Position numbers and translations under genes: made by a program
In this document: positions 53,649 to 63,019 of the stretch, piece by piece
How positions within the stretch are numbered: position 1 is the stretch's first letter
How the letters are laid out: each line of letters starts with the position of its first letter
The notes under the pieces: model-generated
What the model saw: only the letters and a program-made list of their open reading frames with translations
What the model was told of the DNA's origin: nothing
Database searches by the model: none
NCBI RefSeq assembly: GCF_031010175.1
Contig: NZ_JAUAMB010000004.1
Location: forward strand, 124,001 to 188,000
Reading direction: 5' to 3'
Source: Halomonas sp. SpR1
GTDB taxonomy: Bacteria > Pseudomonadota > Gammaproteobacteria > Pseudomonadales > Halomonadaceae
DNA: 64,000 nucleotides

Positions 53649-54704
53649 ATGGCTGAAGTAACCCTACGCGACATCGAAAAGACGTTTCATGGCAAAGAAA
53701 CGGTCATCCCTCATCTAAATCTGCATATCGACGATGGCTCCTTTACCGTGCTGGTCGGGCCTTCTGGCTGCGGCAAGTCCACTTTGCTGCGCATGATTGC
53801 GGGCCTTGAGACCGTGACCCAGGGAACCATCACTATCGGCGGGGAGGACGTCACCACCGCCGAGCCGAGTGACCGGGATATTGCCATGGTCTTTCAGTCC
53901 TATGCGCTCTATCCGCACATGACGGTCGCCCGCAATATCGACTTCGGTATGCGCCTGGCAAAGGTGCCCGTCAAAGAGCGCGAGGCTAAAGTCGCCGAGG
54001 CGGCACGTCTGCTCAATTTAGAAGAACTGCTTGAGCGTAAACCCGCAGAGTTATCCGGTGGGCAGCGCCAGCGGGTGGCCATCGGCCGGGCGATTGTACG
54101 CAGCCCCGGCGTATTTCTGTTCGACGAGCCGCTGTCTAATCTGGATGCCTCGTTACGTAACCGCATGCGGGTCGAGCTGGCCGAACTGCATCAACGGCTC
54201 GAAACCACCATGGTGTATGTCACCCACGACCAGGTTGAAGCGATGACCCTGGCCGACTGCATAGTGGTGATGAATGCCGGGCAGATAGAGCAGATGGGCA
54301 AACCCATGGCGCTTTACCAACGCCCTGAAACGCTGTTTGTCGCGGGCTTTATTGGTTCGCCGAAAATGAACTTGATCGAAGGGCCACTAGCGGCGGCCTA
54401 TGGCGCCACCACTCTTGGTATTCGGCCCGAGCATCTAGAGGTAAGCCGCGAGCAGGGCGAGTGGAAAGGGCGTGTGCGGTTCATTGAGAAGCTTGGTGCT
54501 GACGCCTTTGCCTATGTGGATAGCGAGCAGGCCGGCCCGCTCACCGTGCGTCTCTCTGGCGATGTCGAATTGAGTCATGGCGACACGCTGTTTATGACGC
54601 CTCAACAGGCCCAGCTACACGCGTTCGATGCCGAAGGGCAACGGCTGCCTGACGGCGCTGTCCACCAGGCTTCAAGTCGTCGCGAGAGCACGTTACACCA
54701 CTAA
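53649..54704 (+). CDS. ABC sugar importer ATPase (MsmK/UgpC type)
   Basis: 351-residue CUT1 ATPase: Walker [10 protein letters not shown] (about 37-45), [11 protein letters not shown], signature [10 protein letters not shown], Walker [24 protein letters not shown], and a C-terminal regulatory domain with [10 protein letters not shown]. The ATG at 53649 ([10 protein letters not shown]) lies 4 bases after the xylosidase stop; the longer open frame overlaps the xylosidase gene and is not used. It energises the xylo-oligosaccharide importer. It resembles the ATPase at 24063 closely enough that the two might serve either importer. Confidence 0.92.
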   Translation: MAEVTLRDIEKTFHGKETVIPHLNLHIDDGSFTVLVGPSGCGKSTLLRMIAGLETVTQGTITIGGEDVTTAEPSDRDIAMVFQSYALYPHMTVARNIDFGMRLAKVPVKEREAKVAEAARLLNLEELLERKPAELSGGQRQRVAIGRAIVRSPGVFLFDEPLSNLDASLRNRMRVELAELHQRLETTMVYVTHDQVEAMTLADCIVVMNAGQIEQMGKPMALYQRPETLFVAGFIGSPKMNLIEGPLAAAYGATTLGIRPEHLEVSREQGEWKGRVRFIEKLGADAFAYVDSEQAGPLTVRLSGDVELSHGDTLFMTPQQAQLHAFDAEGQRLPDGAVHQASSRRESTLHH

Positions 54705-54727
54705 CGATCGTCAATTTCCCACTCTTC

Positions 54728-54765
54728 AATAGACACAAAAACGCTTAATAGACACAAAAACGCTC
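54728..54765. repeat. 19-bp tandem duplication upstream of the xylose symporter
   Basis: AATAGACACAAAAACGCTT is repeated with one change at its last base, and a partial third copy (AATAACAAA) follows. It lies in the 86-base gap between the ATPase and symporter genes; no function is evident. Confidence 0.75.
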
Positions 54766-54790
54766 AATAACAAATCCAAGGAGCTCGACA

Positions 54791-56197
54791 ATGACACAAC
54801 AAAGAACGCTAAGCCGCTCATCGTATATTCTGGTGATCTGCTGTATTGCCGCCATCGGCGGTTTCCTGTTCGGCTTCGACAGTGGCGTGATCAACGGTAC
54901 CGTCGATGGCCTGCAGACCACTTTTAACTCGGATAGCGCGGGCACGGGGTTCAATGTCGCCTCCATGCTGCTGGGCTGCGCGATTGGGGCCTTCTTTGCC
55001 GGTCGCCTGGCGGATCGCTTTGGCCGCCGCACGCTGCTGATCGTGGCCGCGGTGTTTTTTCTGATTAGTGCCTGGGGGTCAGGCGTTGCCGGTAGTTCGA
55101 TGGAGTTTGTGGTGTACCGCATTCTCGGTGGCCTTGCCGTCGGCGCCGCCAGCGTGATGACACCGGCTTATATCAGTGAAGTCGCGCCATCGGCCTATCG
55201 TGGGCGTTTGGCCACTATCCAGCAGGTAGCGATTATCTCTGGTTTGTTTTTTGCCTTTCTTAGCAACTATGTCTTGGCTTATGTCGCGGGTTCGGCAACC
55301 ACCGAGCTATGGTTTGGTTTCGCAACCTGGCGCTGGATGTTCTGGATTGAGCTGATACCGGCTGCCGTTTTTCTGGTGGCATTGCTGTTTATTCCGGAAA
55401 GCCCGCGTTACCTGATCAGTACCGGTAAGCAGGGCGAAGCCCGCCGGGTGCTGGGGTTAGTGATGCCTGAACGGGATGTCAGCACTAAAATTGATGAAAT
55501 TAACACCACCCTGGATCAAGACCACAAGCCACGGTTGAGCGATGTGATTAACCGCACCACCGGCAAGATGCACGCTATCGTCTGGGTGGGGATTGGTTTG
55601 GCGGTTTTCCAGCAGTTGGTGGGCATTAATGTCGTCTTCTACTACGGCGCGGTGCTATGGCAGTCAGTCGGTTTCTCCGAAGGCGATGCGCTGCTGATCA
55701 ATGTGATCTCTGGTGCCGTGAGTATCGGCGCCTGCCTGCTGGCCATTGCGCTGATCGACAAAATTGGCCGCAAACCGCTGCTTTGGGGTGGTTCTGTGGG
55801 CATGGCGGCGACACTGGCGTGTCTCTCCTATGCGTTCTCTACGGCCTCGATGGTGGATGGCAGCCTACAGCTATCCAGTGACATGGGCGTATTTGCGCTG
55901 CTGTGCGCCAACCTCTATGTGCTGTTCTTCAACGCCTCTTGGGGGCCGGTGATGTGGGTCATGCTGGGCGAGATGTTCCCCAATCAGATGCGTGGTTCGG
56001 GGCTGGCGATAGCAGGGCTTTTCCAGTGGCTGGCCAACTTCGGTATTACCATGACGTTTCCTATCATGCTGGCTTCTATCGGGTTGTTCGGTGCCTATGG
56101 CTTCTATGCGATCAGTGCCGTTGCCTCGGTCTTCTTCGTTATTTACTTCGTCAAAGAGACGCGCGGTAAAGAGCTGGAAGAGATGGCCTACGAGTAA
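54791..56197 (+). CDS. xylE: D-xylose/proton symporter-like MFS sugar porter
   Basis: 468-residue twelve-helix sugar porter. Family signatures are GGFLFGFDSGVINGT in helix 1, DRFGRRT in the loop after helix 2, PESPRYL after helix 6, QQLVGINVVFYYG in helix 7, and KETRGKELEEM at the end. The QQLVGIN helix binds sugar in XylE/GLUT proteins. CAAGGAG precedes the ATG. It is the last gene of the xylose block and provides a low-cost route for monomeric xylose, beside the ABC systems for oligomers. Other pentoses or hexoses are possible cargo. Confidence 0.87.
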   Translation: MTQQRTLSRSSYILVICCIAAIGGFLFGFDSGVINGTVDGLQTTFNSDSAGTGFNVASMLLGCAIGAFFAGRLADRFGRRTLLIVAAVFFLISAWGSGVAGSSMEFVVYRILGGLAVGAASVMTPAYISEVAPSAYRGRLATIQQVAIISGLFFAFLSNYVLAYVAGSATTELWFGFATWRWMFWIELIPAAVFLVALLFIPESPRYLISTGKQGEARRVLGLVMPERDVSTKIDEINTTLDQDHKPRLSDVINRTTGKMHAIVWVGIGLAVFQQLVGINVVFYYGAVLWQSVGFSEGDALLINVISGAVSIGACLLAIALIDKIGRKPLLWGGSVGMAATLACLSYAFSTASMVDGSLQLSSDMGVFALLCANLYVLFFNASWGPVMWVMLGEMFPNQMRGSGLAIAGLFQWLANFGITMTFPIMLASIGLFGAYGFYAISAVASVFFVIYFVKETRGKELEEMAYE

Positions 56198-56490
56198 TCC
56201 TTCTAGATTGCCCCGATTGCCTGATCAAACGGGGATCATGTGCCTATTTTAAACAGCATAAGGCTAGTTTTTATTAATAAAAACAAAAGGTTGGCATCGG
56301 TTTTAAACATATAAACGATTGTTTAATAGTGATTTTTATTTACGTTGGTCGAAAAGTGGCACGCTCGCTGCAGTATTAGTGGTGAGAGCGGATGGTAGGA
56401 AGACCTTACCCTCTCAACACTAAAACTAAGGTGCGATGCTCGTAAGCAAGTGCCGAAGTTTAAGCAGTAAAGCCATACAGGAGCAGTATC
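56198..56490. other. AT-rich control region before the acidic protein gene
   Basis: 293 gene-free bases. It holds a weak hairpin (CCCCG 56211-56215 / CGGGG 56230-56234) after xylE, an inverted repeat TTAAACA-N10-TGTTTAA (56303-56326) that could bind an activator, and a sigma-54-type promoter (56357-56372). It separates the sugar region from the housekeeping block. Confidence 0.55.
56357..56372 (+). promoter_or_regulatory. Sigma-54 (RpoN) -24/-12 promoter
   Basis: TGGCACG-CTCG-CTGCA keeps the invariant GG and GC with exactly 10 bases between them and differs from the TGGCACG-N4-TTGCA consensus at one base. It points at the acidic protein gene, whose start lies about 120 bases on, and has a dyad about 30-55 bases upstream as a possible activator site. 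Confidence 0.6.
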
Positions 56491-56790
56491 ATGATGAAGA
56501 TGGATTATCTCAAGAAGCTTGGCATCCTAGGCGTATCGTTTGGTCTGATGGCCAGCCCGCTAGCCTTCGCTGAAATGGAAGGTAGTGACGAAGAGAAAGA
56601 GCCTACCCCGCAAGAAGAGCCGATGCAGGAAGGTGAAGGCACGTACAATAGCTACGATACTGAGCAAGACAAAGGCCAGGACGCAGGTACTGAGTACGAA
56701 GAGGAAGAGGAAGAATTCACTTACGAAGAAGAGGAAGAGGAGCAAGAAGTCCCCGCCACTGACGAAGAGGAGGATGACTCCGGGTGGTAA
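56491..56790 (+). CDS. Small, extremely acidic exported protein
   Basis: 99 residues with a signal peptide (MMKMDYLKKLGILGVSFGLMASPLAFA, cleavage about residue 27). The mature part of about 72 residues is mostly Glu and Asp, with runs such as YEEEEEEFTYEEEEEE, few basic residues and no Cys. AGGAG lies 7 bases before the ATG. It is a real gene by its ribosome site, its signal peptide, the promoter upstream and the terminator-like hairpin after it. I do not recognise a family. Cation binding, osmotic or cell-envelope roles are guesses suited to a halophile. The sigma-54 promoter suggests expression under nitrogen or other specific control. Confidence 0.75.
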   Translation: MMKMDYLKKLGILGVSFGLMASPLAFAEMEGSDEEKEPTPQEEPMQEGEGTYNSYDTEQDKGQDAGTEYEEEEEEFTYEEEEEEQEVPATDEEEDDSGW

Positions 56791-56840
56791 TTGCAACCTT
56801 TAAGGAATGACTTTTCTCGGGCTCAAGGATGAGCCAATGG

Positions 56841-56872
56841 ATGCCCCGCCAACTGAACTGCGGGGCATCTTT
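56841..56872 (+). terminator. Terminator-like hairpin after the acidic protein gene
   Basis: Perfect 9-bp stem ATGCCCCGC/GCGGGGCAT (56841-56849, 56860-56868) with a 10-base loop, followed by only a short CTTT. It lies 50 bases past the stop codon. Confidence 0.65.
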
Positions 56873-56981
56873 GTGTGTGGCCGTTAACACTGTCAACCCA
56901 AGCGGGCGATATCATTTCACGCTAAAGTGTTAAGCACCTTTATGCTTAACCATTGACTACGGTGCCCACAAGGATGTCTTG

Positions 56982-58106
56982 ATGCCCCTGAACTGGATGC
57001 CCTTAAAATGGACAGAAAAGCCCCAACTGCCCAAGGCCGAAGGCCGCATAGAGGCGATTGACTTAGCCCGTGGCCTAGCCATTGGCTTGATGATCATAAG
57101 CCATGCGGTCAGTGGGTTGGTGGGTATTCGCAACGTCCCTGACTGGGGCATGGTGCCGATCCATTTTTTGACCAAATTCTCCTCTTCGCTGTTTATCCTG
57201 GTGTTTGGCATTGCGCTAGCGGTGGCGTTTCTTTCCCATACCCAAAGCGATGACTGGCCGAAACGCCGTTTAAAGCTCTGGCTGCGCGCCGTAGAAGTGT
57301 GGTTCTGGTACAAAGCGCTGCTTGTTATTGAAATGTTGCCGTTCTATTCGCCCAGCGAAATTGTCGATGCCTTGCTCTATGGCCGTTTCGCAATTTGGGT
57401 AGAGATCTTAGGCTTCTACGCCATTGCGCTGTTATGGGTGCCGCTGATTTTGCCGCTGTGGGCGCGGGCACCGCTATGGAGTCGGCTAACCACGATTGGC
57501 GTGTTAATCGCGCTGACCGTCTGGCTGCAAAGCCTCACCTTCGGCGACAACGATATTCTGAAGGCACTACTGGTGGATCACGAAGACCACTATACCTGGG
57601 GGCAGATAAGCCGCGCACCCATGATTCTAGTGGGCCTTTTGATCGGTGAAGCCTTGCTACGCTGCTACTTTGAGCCCGCTATGCGGCGGCGGCTGGTGTT
57701 GACCCTACTAGGGCTGGGTGCACTAATGGTCGCCGGATTTTATGGCTTGGCGTTTGCCAGTGGTGATGTGCATGCGGCGATGCTGGCGGTGGCGAAAAAT
57801 GTTGGCAAACACCCGCCAGGGCTAGAATTTATGCTGTTTAGTCTGGGTGGCGCGCTGGTGCTATTAGCCGCCGCGCTTGCTGGCGGCGCCAAAGCGGCAA
57901 AGGCTTTAATGCCGCTGACGCTTGTCGGCTCTAACGCCCTCATGGCGTTTATCTTCCATATTGTGATGATCTTCTTAGTGCTGCGCTTTCTATGGGAAGG
58001 CGAGGGAATGTACACCTATCCACAGGCACTTGGCGTGGGCGGGCTGTTGATACTAGGTGCCGCGGCGTGGATTTGGTTAACACGTTGGATAGCCCAGCAC
58101 CGTTAA
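56982..58106 (+). CDS. DUF1624/heparan-alpha-glucosaminide N-acetyltransferase-like membrane protein
   Basis: 374-residue polytopic inner-membrane protein with about ten hydrophobic segments. The opening GRIEAIDLARGLAIGLMIISHAVSG, with its conserved Asp, Arg and His, is the mark of the DUF1624/acyltransferase-3-like group, which is thought to move acyl groups across the membrane. ATG 56982 is chosen (AAGGA about 8 bases upstream); TTG one codon earlier is possible. It lies 30 bases before a serine-hydrolase gene on the same strand, so the two may act together on cell-envelope material. The substrate is unknown. Confidence 0.75.
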   Translation: MPLNWMPLKWTEKPQLPKAEGRIEAIDLARGLAIGLMIISHAVSGLVGIRNVPDWGMVPIHFLTKFSSSLFILVFGIALAVAFLSHTQSDDWPKRRLKLWLRAVEVWFWYKALLVIEMLPFYSPSEIVDALLYGRFAIWVEILGFYAIALLWVPLILPLWARAPLWSRLTTIGVLIALTVWLQSLTFGDNDILKALLVDHEDHYTWGQISRAPMILVGLLIGEALLRCYFEPAMRRRLVLTLLGLGALMVAGFYGLAFASGDVHAAMLAVAKNVGKHPPGLEFMLFSLGGALVLLAAALAGGAKAAKALMPLTLVGSNALMAFIFHIVMIFLVLRFLWEGEGMYTYPQALGVGGLLILGAAAWIWLTRWIAQHR

Positions 58107-58136
58107 ACACGATCCATCATTTAGGGAGTTTACGAT

Positions 58137-59267
58137 TTGCGACACTGGATACATTGCGGACTGGTAGCCGTAGCACTTCTCATGGCGCTACCTGCACATG
58201 CAGATGAGTACGAAACCAATTGGTACTATGAGGTAGATAAACAGAGTGCTTGGCAGGGCGATTTAACCGCGCGCTTGCAGGCCATCGAAGAAGTGTTTGC
58301 GGGTCAACTGGGTGTTTATGTGCAAAACCTCGCCAGTGGCGAAGCCTACTCCTGGCGTGCCGACGACCCTTGGTACTTAGCCTCGCTGATTAAAATACCG
58401 GTGGCGGCACAACTGCTTGCCGAGCGTCAGGCCGGCACGCTCTCTCTGGATGAGCGGTTAACGCTTGCGCGGAGTGACTTTGTCGATGGTGCAGGGCCTA
58501 CCAACTGGCACGACCCCGGCACGCCTATCTCTATTCGCTATTTAATGGAGCAGATGCTTACCGTCAGCGATAACACCGCCACCGATATGCTGATTGATCG
58601 CCTGGGGCTTAAAGCGGTAAACCAACGTGCCCGTACCATGATAGCGGCAAGCGGCGGTAATCCTGATGAGATTGGCCCTATCTCTAAACTGGTCGGTGTA
58701 CGCCAGGGGGTTTACGGCGAGCTGCACCCGGATGCGCGCGGGCTTGGCGGAATGGATTTTATCGCCCTGCGCCAGCACCCGGTGAGCCAACGCGGGCAGG
58801 CGTTAGCCCGGGTGCTAGGTGTCAGCACGGGGTCTTTCACGCAGCCGGATTACGACCACGCTTTTGATGCTTACCAAGCCACTGGTGAGAACGTTGGCAC
58901 CTTAAGCGCTTTTGGCGACCTATTGGCTAGCTTGCATACTGTTCAACAGCGACCCGGTATGGATGATGTAAATGCCGAGCAGCGGCAAATACTGCTGGAC
59001 GTAATGCGGCGAACCAGTTCCGGCAAACAGCGTCTTAAGGCGGGCATGGGCGAGGGAATAAGTTTCGCCCACAAAACAGGCACTCAGCAGCGGCGTAGTT
59101 GCGATGCCGGTATTGCGGAGCGCACTAATATGGAGGCCCCAACCGAGGGGCCGTGGGTGATTGCGACCTGTGCCCGTGGGCCGCTGGCCGTTAGTGCCCA
59201 CGAGCGTGCCTTGTCCAGCGTAGGTGAAGCGTTGCGTTATAGCGGAGCCCTGGGTAAGCCGTGGTAA
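58137..59267 (+). CDS. Exported class A beta-lactamase-like serine hydrolase
   Basis: 376 residues with a signal peptide (1-22, ending HAD). The class A penicilloyl-hydrolase motifs are S83-LIK (SxxK), S144-DN and K313-TG. An ExxLN omega-loop Glu, needed for efficient beta-lactam hydrolysis, is not evident between S144 and K313; this region is longer and carries PISKLVGVRQGVYGELHPDA instead. It is more likely a peptidoglycan-related carboxypeptidase/transpeptidase-like enzyme than a resistance enzyme. The start is TTG at 58137 with AGGGAG 8 bases upstream; there is no suitable ATG. It is probably co-transcribed with the preceding membrane protein. Confidence 0.8.
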   Translation: MRHWIHCGLVAVALLMALPAHADEYETNWYYEVDKQSAWQGDLTARLQAIEEVFAGQLGVYVQNLASGEAYSWRADDPWYLASLIKIPVAAQLLAERQAGTLSLDERLTLARSDFVDGAGPTNWHDPGTPISIRYLMEQMLTVSDNTATDMLIDRLGLKAVNQRARTMIAASGGNPDEIGPISKLVGVRQGVYGELHPDARGLGGMDFIALRQHPVSQRGQALARVLGVSTGSFTQPDYDHAFDAYQATGENVGTLSAFGDLLASLHTVQQRPGMDDVNAEQRQILLDVMRRTSSGKQRLKAGMGEGISFAHKTGTQQRRSCDAGIAERTNMEAPTEGPWVIATCARGPLAVSAHERALSSVGEALRYSGALGKPW

Positions 59268-59316
59268 ACTAACGCTCCGAATGTCCCCTCAGAACATAAT
59301 TAGTTAGGAGTAACCT

Positions 59317-59595
59317 ATGACACGCGCCAGCGCCCGCCATATTTTAGTCAGCAGTGAAGAGCAGTGCCTAGCACTGAAAGAAGAGATCCAAAACGGCCGT
59401 GACTTTGCGGAAGTCGCCAAAGAGCACTCCAGCTGCCCCTCCAGCCGTCAAGGCGGTGACCTGGGTAGCTTTGGCCCCGGCCAAATGGTGCCCGAGTTCG
59501 ATAAAGTCGTTTTCAGCGGTGAAGTAGGCCAGGTACACGGCCCGGTAAAAACCCAGTTTGGCTATCACCTGCTGGAAATTACCGAACGCACTTAA
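59317..59595 (+). CDS. ppiC: Parvulin-type peptidyl-prolyl cis-trans isomerase
   Basis: 92-residue single-domain parvulin that isomerises proline bonds in folding proteins in the cytoplasm. ARHILVSSEEQC, the FAEVAKEHSSCPSSRQGGDLGSFGPGQMVPEFDKVVF core and the HGPVKTQFGYHLLEI ending match PpiC closely in order and length. TTAGGAG precedes the ATG. It is a housekeeping gene unrelated to the sugar region. Confidence 0.95.
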   Translation: MTRASARHILVSSEEQCLALKEEIQNGRDFAEVAKEHSSCPSSRQGGDLGSFGPGQMVPEFDKVVFSGEVGQVHGPVKTQFGYHLLEITERT

Positions 59596-59663
59596 CGTTT
59601 CCACCAACCGTGTTCTAACCGACCGCTCTTAATTCTGCCTAAAAGGCCGTCAAGCGCCGCGAG

Positions 59664-59699
59664 CATAGTACTGTCAATAGTATTGCGACAATAGTATTG
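59664..59699. promoter_or_regulatory. Iterated 11-bp palindromes upstream of the ABC-2 transporter genes
   Basis: CAATAGTATTG, a perfect palindrome, occurs at 59675-59685 and 59689-59699, and a related CATAGTACTG lies just before (59664-59673). The cluster sits 33 bases before the ATPase start and looks like an operator array. Confidence 0.45.
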
Positions 59700-59731
59700 A
59701 AACTATCCCGTCGCGGCGTGAGGAGTACGCC

Positions 59732-60673
59732 TTGAACGACCCGATTATTACCATTAACGGCCTGAATAAAACCTACGAGGGTGGCTTTCAGGCGTTGACC
59801 CATATTGATTTAACCATTCAACGCGGCGAAATATTTGCCCTGCTTGGCCCCAATGGGGCGGGCAAAACGACCCTCATCAGCGTGGTTTGCGGCTTGGTCA
59901 ATCCCACTGCGGGGCATGTGCTGGTCGATGGTTTCGACAATATCTCCCACTACCGCCAGGCCCGGGAGCTTATTGGGTTAGTCCCCCAAGAACTAACCAA
60001 CGAAGCATTTGAAACCGTCTGGAACACCGTTAGTTTCAGCCGTGGCCTGTTTGGCAAAGCCCCTAACCCCGCGCATATCGAAAAAGTGCTCAAGTCGCTA
60101 ACTCTTTGGGATAAGCGCAACAACCGCTTGATGACACTTTCGGGCGGCATGAAGCGTCGCGTGCTGATCGCCAAAGCGCTCTCTCACGAACCGCGCATTC
60201 TGTTTCTTGATGAGCCCACCGCTGGGGTTGATGTAGAACTGCGCCGCGAGATGTGGGAGGTAGTGCGTCAGCTGCGCGATAACGGCGTCACCATTATCTT
60301 GACCACCCACTACATCGAAGAAGCCGAAGAGATGGCTGATCGCATCGGCGTGATCAATGGTGGTGAGCTGGTGCTGGTGGAAGAGAAAGCCGCCCTGATG
60401 AGTAAGCTGGGCAGCAAACAGCTGACGCTTAACCTACACAGTCCGTTAACCGAGATGCCCGCCAGCCTGAAACGCTTTGAGCTTAGCCTGGCAGCGGAAG
60501 GGTATGAACTGATTTATACCTACGACGGCAGCCAGGAGGAAGACGGCCACGCGATTTCAGAACTGTTAACCGCCCTAGAGCGAGAAGACATCACCTTTAA
60601 AGACCTGAATACCCGGCAGAGTTCGCTTGAAGATATTTTCGTCGACCTGGTTAACCCTAAGGAGCGTGCATGA
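59732..60673 (+). CDS. yadG: ABC-2 exporter ATPase (YadG type)
   Basis: 313-residue ATPase: Walker [10 protein letters not shown] (about 39-47), signature [15 protein letters not shown], Walker [22 protein letters not shown], and switch His in [17 protein letters not shown]. The TTG start at 59732 has GAGGAG 6 bases upstream. Its stop overlaps the permease gene (ATGA). The pair resembles enterobacterial YadGH, whose exact cargo is not established. Confidence 0.9.
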   Translation: MNDPIITINGLNKTYEGGFQALTHIDLTIQRGEIFALLGPNGAGKTTLISVVCGLVNPTAGHVLVDGFDNISHYRQARELIGLVPQELTNEAFETVWNTVSFSRGLFGKAPNPAHIEKVLKSLTLWDKRNNRLMTLSGGMKRRVLIAKALSHEPRILFLDEPTAGVDVELRREMWEVVRQLRDNGVTIILTTHYIEEAEEMADRIGVINGGELVLVEEKAALMSKLGSKQLTLNLHSPLTEMPASLKRFELSLAAEGYELIYTYDGSQEEDGHAISELLTALEREDITFKDLNTRQSSLEDIFVDLVNPKERA

Positions 60674-61431
60674 ACCTTCACCCTGTTCGCGCTATCTACA
60701 TGGCGGAAATGGCCCGCACGCGCCGCACGTTGCTGCAAAGCATAGTTTCGCCGGTGATCTCCACATCGCTCTACTTTGTGGTGTTTGGTGCCGCCATCGG
60801 CTCACGCATCAGTGAGGTCAACGGGGTCAGCTATGGGGCCTTTATCGTGCCTGGGCTGATTATGTTGATGCTGTTGACCCAAAGCGTCTCGAACGCTTCC
60901 TTCGGCATCTTTTTTCCCAAGTTCTCCGGCAGTATTTACGAGCTGCTTTCGGCGCCCATCTCGCATTTAGAGATTGTCATTGGCTATGTAGGCGCAGCGG
61001 CCTCGAAATCGATTCTGCTGGGGGTGATTATTTTGGCGACCTCGGGCTTGTTTGTTCCGCTGGAAATCGCCCACCCGTTTTGGATGCTGTTCTTTCTGGT
61101 GCTGACGGCCGTCACCTTCAGCCTGCTGGGTTTTATCATCGGTATTTGGGCCGATGGCTTTGACCGACTACAGCTGGTGCCACTGTTAGTGATTACCCCG
61201 CTGACCTTTTTAGGCGGCAGCTTCTACTCCATTGATATGCTGCCGCCGTTTTGGCAAACCATTACCCTGGCAAACCCCGTGGTGTATCTGGTGAGTGGCT
61301 TTCGCTGGAGCTTTTACGGCATCAGCGATGTTAGCCTTGCTGCTAGCGTGTGCATGATTGCACTATTTCTCGTTGCTTGCCTGGGTACTATCGGCTGGAT
61401 TTTCCGTACCGGTTATCGCCTAAAACCCTGA
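60670..61431 (+). CDS. yadH: ABC-2 exporter permease (YadH type)
   Basis: 253-residue membrane protein with six helices of the ABC-2 type. [38 protein letters not shown] and [17 protein letters not shown] are the family's marks. The 4-base overlap with the ATPase gene shows coupled translation. Together they form a heterodimeric exporter of unknown substrate. Confidence 0.9.
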   Translation: MNLHPVRAIYMAEMARTRRTLLQSIVSPVISTSLYFVVFGAAIGSRISEVNGVSYGAFIVPGLIMLMLLTQSVSNASFGIFFPKFSGSIYELLSAPISHLEIVIGYVGAAASKSILLGVIILATSGLFVPLEIAHPFWMLFFLVLTAVTFSLLGFIIGIWADGFDRLQLVPLLVITPLTFLGGSFYSIDMLPPFWQTITLANPVVYLVSGFRWSFYGISDVSLAASVCMIALFLVACLGTIGWIFRTGYRLKP

Positions 61432-61456
61432 TTGCCATCCAGCTTGCTATTCACCC

Positions 61457-61477
61457 CTCACTCCTCACTCCTCACTC
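61457..61477. repeat. 7-bp triple repeat in the yejK leader
   Basis: CTCACTC occurs three times head to tail in a pyrimidine-rich stretch between yadH and yejK. It may simply be slippage; no role is apparent. Confidence 0.6.
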
Positions 61478-61504
61478 TTCACCATGGAGCGCTAGTAAAC
61501 CCTT

Positions 61505-62518
61505 ATGCCGCTACTGCAAAGTATTGTGCACCGCCTCGATCCGACGCTTGACGGTGAGCGCTTAACCCTAACCGCTGCCCCCCAGGCAGAACAGGCTAAT
61601 GCCAGCGACGACTCGGTAATGGCGAGCCTAGTGGGGGCGCTCAACGACACCTACAACACCAAGCCCAAAGGCTGGGGGCGCTTTGCCGAAGAGGGCGAGC
61701 AGGCAGGGCCGCTGGCCATGTGGCTGCGTGACTATCTTGCCGGTGAGCAGAGCTTTGCCGAGCTTTCGGTTGCGCTGGCCGAACGGCTCGCCAAACAGCT
61801 TCAAGAGCAGCTGTCAGTGAGTGGTTACTTAGTGATCAGCCACCAGCGCCAGGGCGATACCGAAACGCTGCTGATGGCATTGGTGCACCAGCGTGAAGGG
61901 ATCGGCATTAACGATGAGCACCACGCCGTGCCTGCTGCCCAGCTTAATACCAGCCAGCTTACTCTGGCGGCGCGGATTAACCTCACCCAGTGGCAAAGCG
62001 ATGCGCCGAATGCGCAGTACGTTTCATTTCTCAAAGATCGCGGCGGTAAAAAACTCGCCGAGGGCTTGGTCGCGCTGTTGGGAATGGAGGAGGGCGTTGA
62101 CGCTCCGGCGGAAACCCGCACGCTGCTCAAGGCATTTAGCGACTACGTCGAAAAAGAGGATTATGACGACGAGGTGAGTCGTGAAAAAACCGACACCCTT
62201 GTGGATTACGCTAACGAACAGCTGCGACGTGGCGAGCCCATGACCCTGGAAGAGCTATCCGGATTGGTGGACGAACAGCAGCCGAAAGCCTTTTACGAGC
62301 ATATTCGTAACGCTGATTACGGGCTCTCGCCGGAGATTCCTCCGGATAAACGCACCTTAAGCCAGTTCCGCCGTTTTACCGGGCGCGCCGGTGGCGTTTC
62401 CATCAGTTTTGACTCCCACCTGCTGGGCTCCAGCATCGAGTACGATGCCGCCCAGGATCGTCTGATTATCAAGCAGGTACCCAAGCAGTTAAGAGAGCAG
62501 CTCACCAAGAAGGATTGA
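61505..62518 (+). CDS. yejK: Nucleoid-associated protein YejK
   Basis: 337 residues, the normal length for YejK/NdpA nucleoid proteins of gammaproteobacteria. LVISHQRQGDTETLLMALVHQREGIGI, QYVSFLKDRGGKKLAEG and FRRFTGRAGGVSISFDSHLLGSSIEY are family segments. The ATG at 61505 has no strong ribosome site. A housekeeping gene that marks the end of the accessory region. Confidence 0.92.
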   Translation: MPLLQSIVHRLDPTLDGERLTLTAAPQAEQANASDDSVMASLVGALNDTYNTKPKGWGRFAEEGEQAGPLAMWLRDYLAGEQSFAELSVALAERLAKQLQEQLSVSGYLVISHQRQGDTETLLMALVHQREGIGINDEHHAVPAAQLNTSQLTLAARINLTQWQSDAPNAQYVSFLKDRGGKKLAEGLVALLGMEEGVDAPAETRTLLKAFSDYVEKEDYDDEVSREKTDTLVDYANEQLRRGEPMTLEELSGLVDEQQPKAFYEHIRNADYGLSPEIPPDKRTLSQFRRFTGRAGGVSISFDSHLLGSSIEYDAAQDRLIIKQVPKQLREQLTKKD

Positions 62519-62554
62519 GTTTACGACAAGGCTCTCTCTAGCCAGGAGAATTCT

Positions 62555-63019
62555 ATGCTGAACGCCATTAGTGATTTTTTTCAGCGCGCGCTGGCGCAAC
62601 CCGAGCAGCGTGAAAATCAAACGTTGACCCTGGAGCTGGCCACCGCGGCGTTGCTGTGTGAAATCGTTCGCGCCGACTACGACACCACCGACGAAGAGCT
62701 TGCCGCCCTGCGTATTATGCTCACCGAGCGCTACCGGCTAAGTGCAAGCGATGTGGAAGAGTTGATGACACTGGCCCAGGCGGAGGTGGACGAGGCGGTC
62801 GACCACTACCAGTTCGTAAGCCTGATTAAAGAGCACTATGATTACGACCAGCGCTGTGAGCTGGTTGCGCAGATGTGGCAGTTGGCCTGGGCCGACGGCA
62901 ATGTCGACCCTCTGGAGGAGCATCGTATTCGCCGCCTGGCGGACTTGCTATATGTTAGCCATAGCGACTTTATCCGCACCAAACTGCAAGTAGAGGAGCG
63001 CAATAACCACGATGCATAA
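62555..63019 (+). CDS. TerB-like (tellurite resistance TerB/DjlA-type) helical protein
   Basis: 154-residue all-helical protein of the TerB domain family. LELATAALLCEIVRADYDTTDEELAALRIML and ADGNVDPLEEHRIRRLADLLYVSHSDFIRTK carry the acidic positions thought to bind metal. CAGGAG precedes the ATG. It overlaps the next gene by 8 bases. Tellurite resistance itself is not implied; small TerB-only proteins are common and mostly uncharacterised. Confidence 0.87.
   Translation: MLNAISDFFQRALAQPEQRENQTLTLELATAALLCEIVRADYDTTDEELAALRIMLTERYRLSASDVEELMTLAQAEVDEAVDHYQFVSLIKEHYDYDQRCELVAQMWQLAWADGNVDPLEEHRIRRLADLLYVSHSDFIRTKLQVEERNNHDA

Noticed and set aside
58936..58946. CTGTTCAACAG match to the GntR-type operator
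   Set aside because: It lies inside the coding sequence of the beta-lactamase-like gene with no promoter context.
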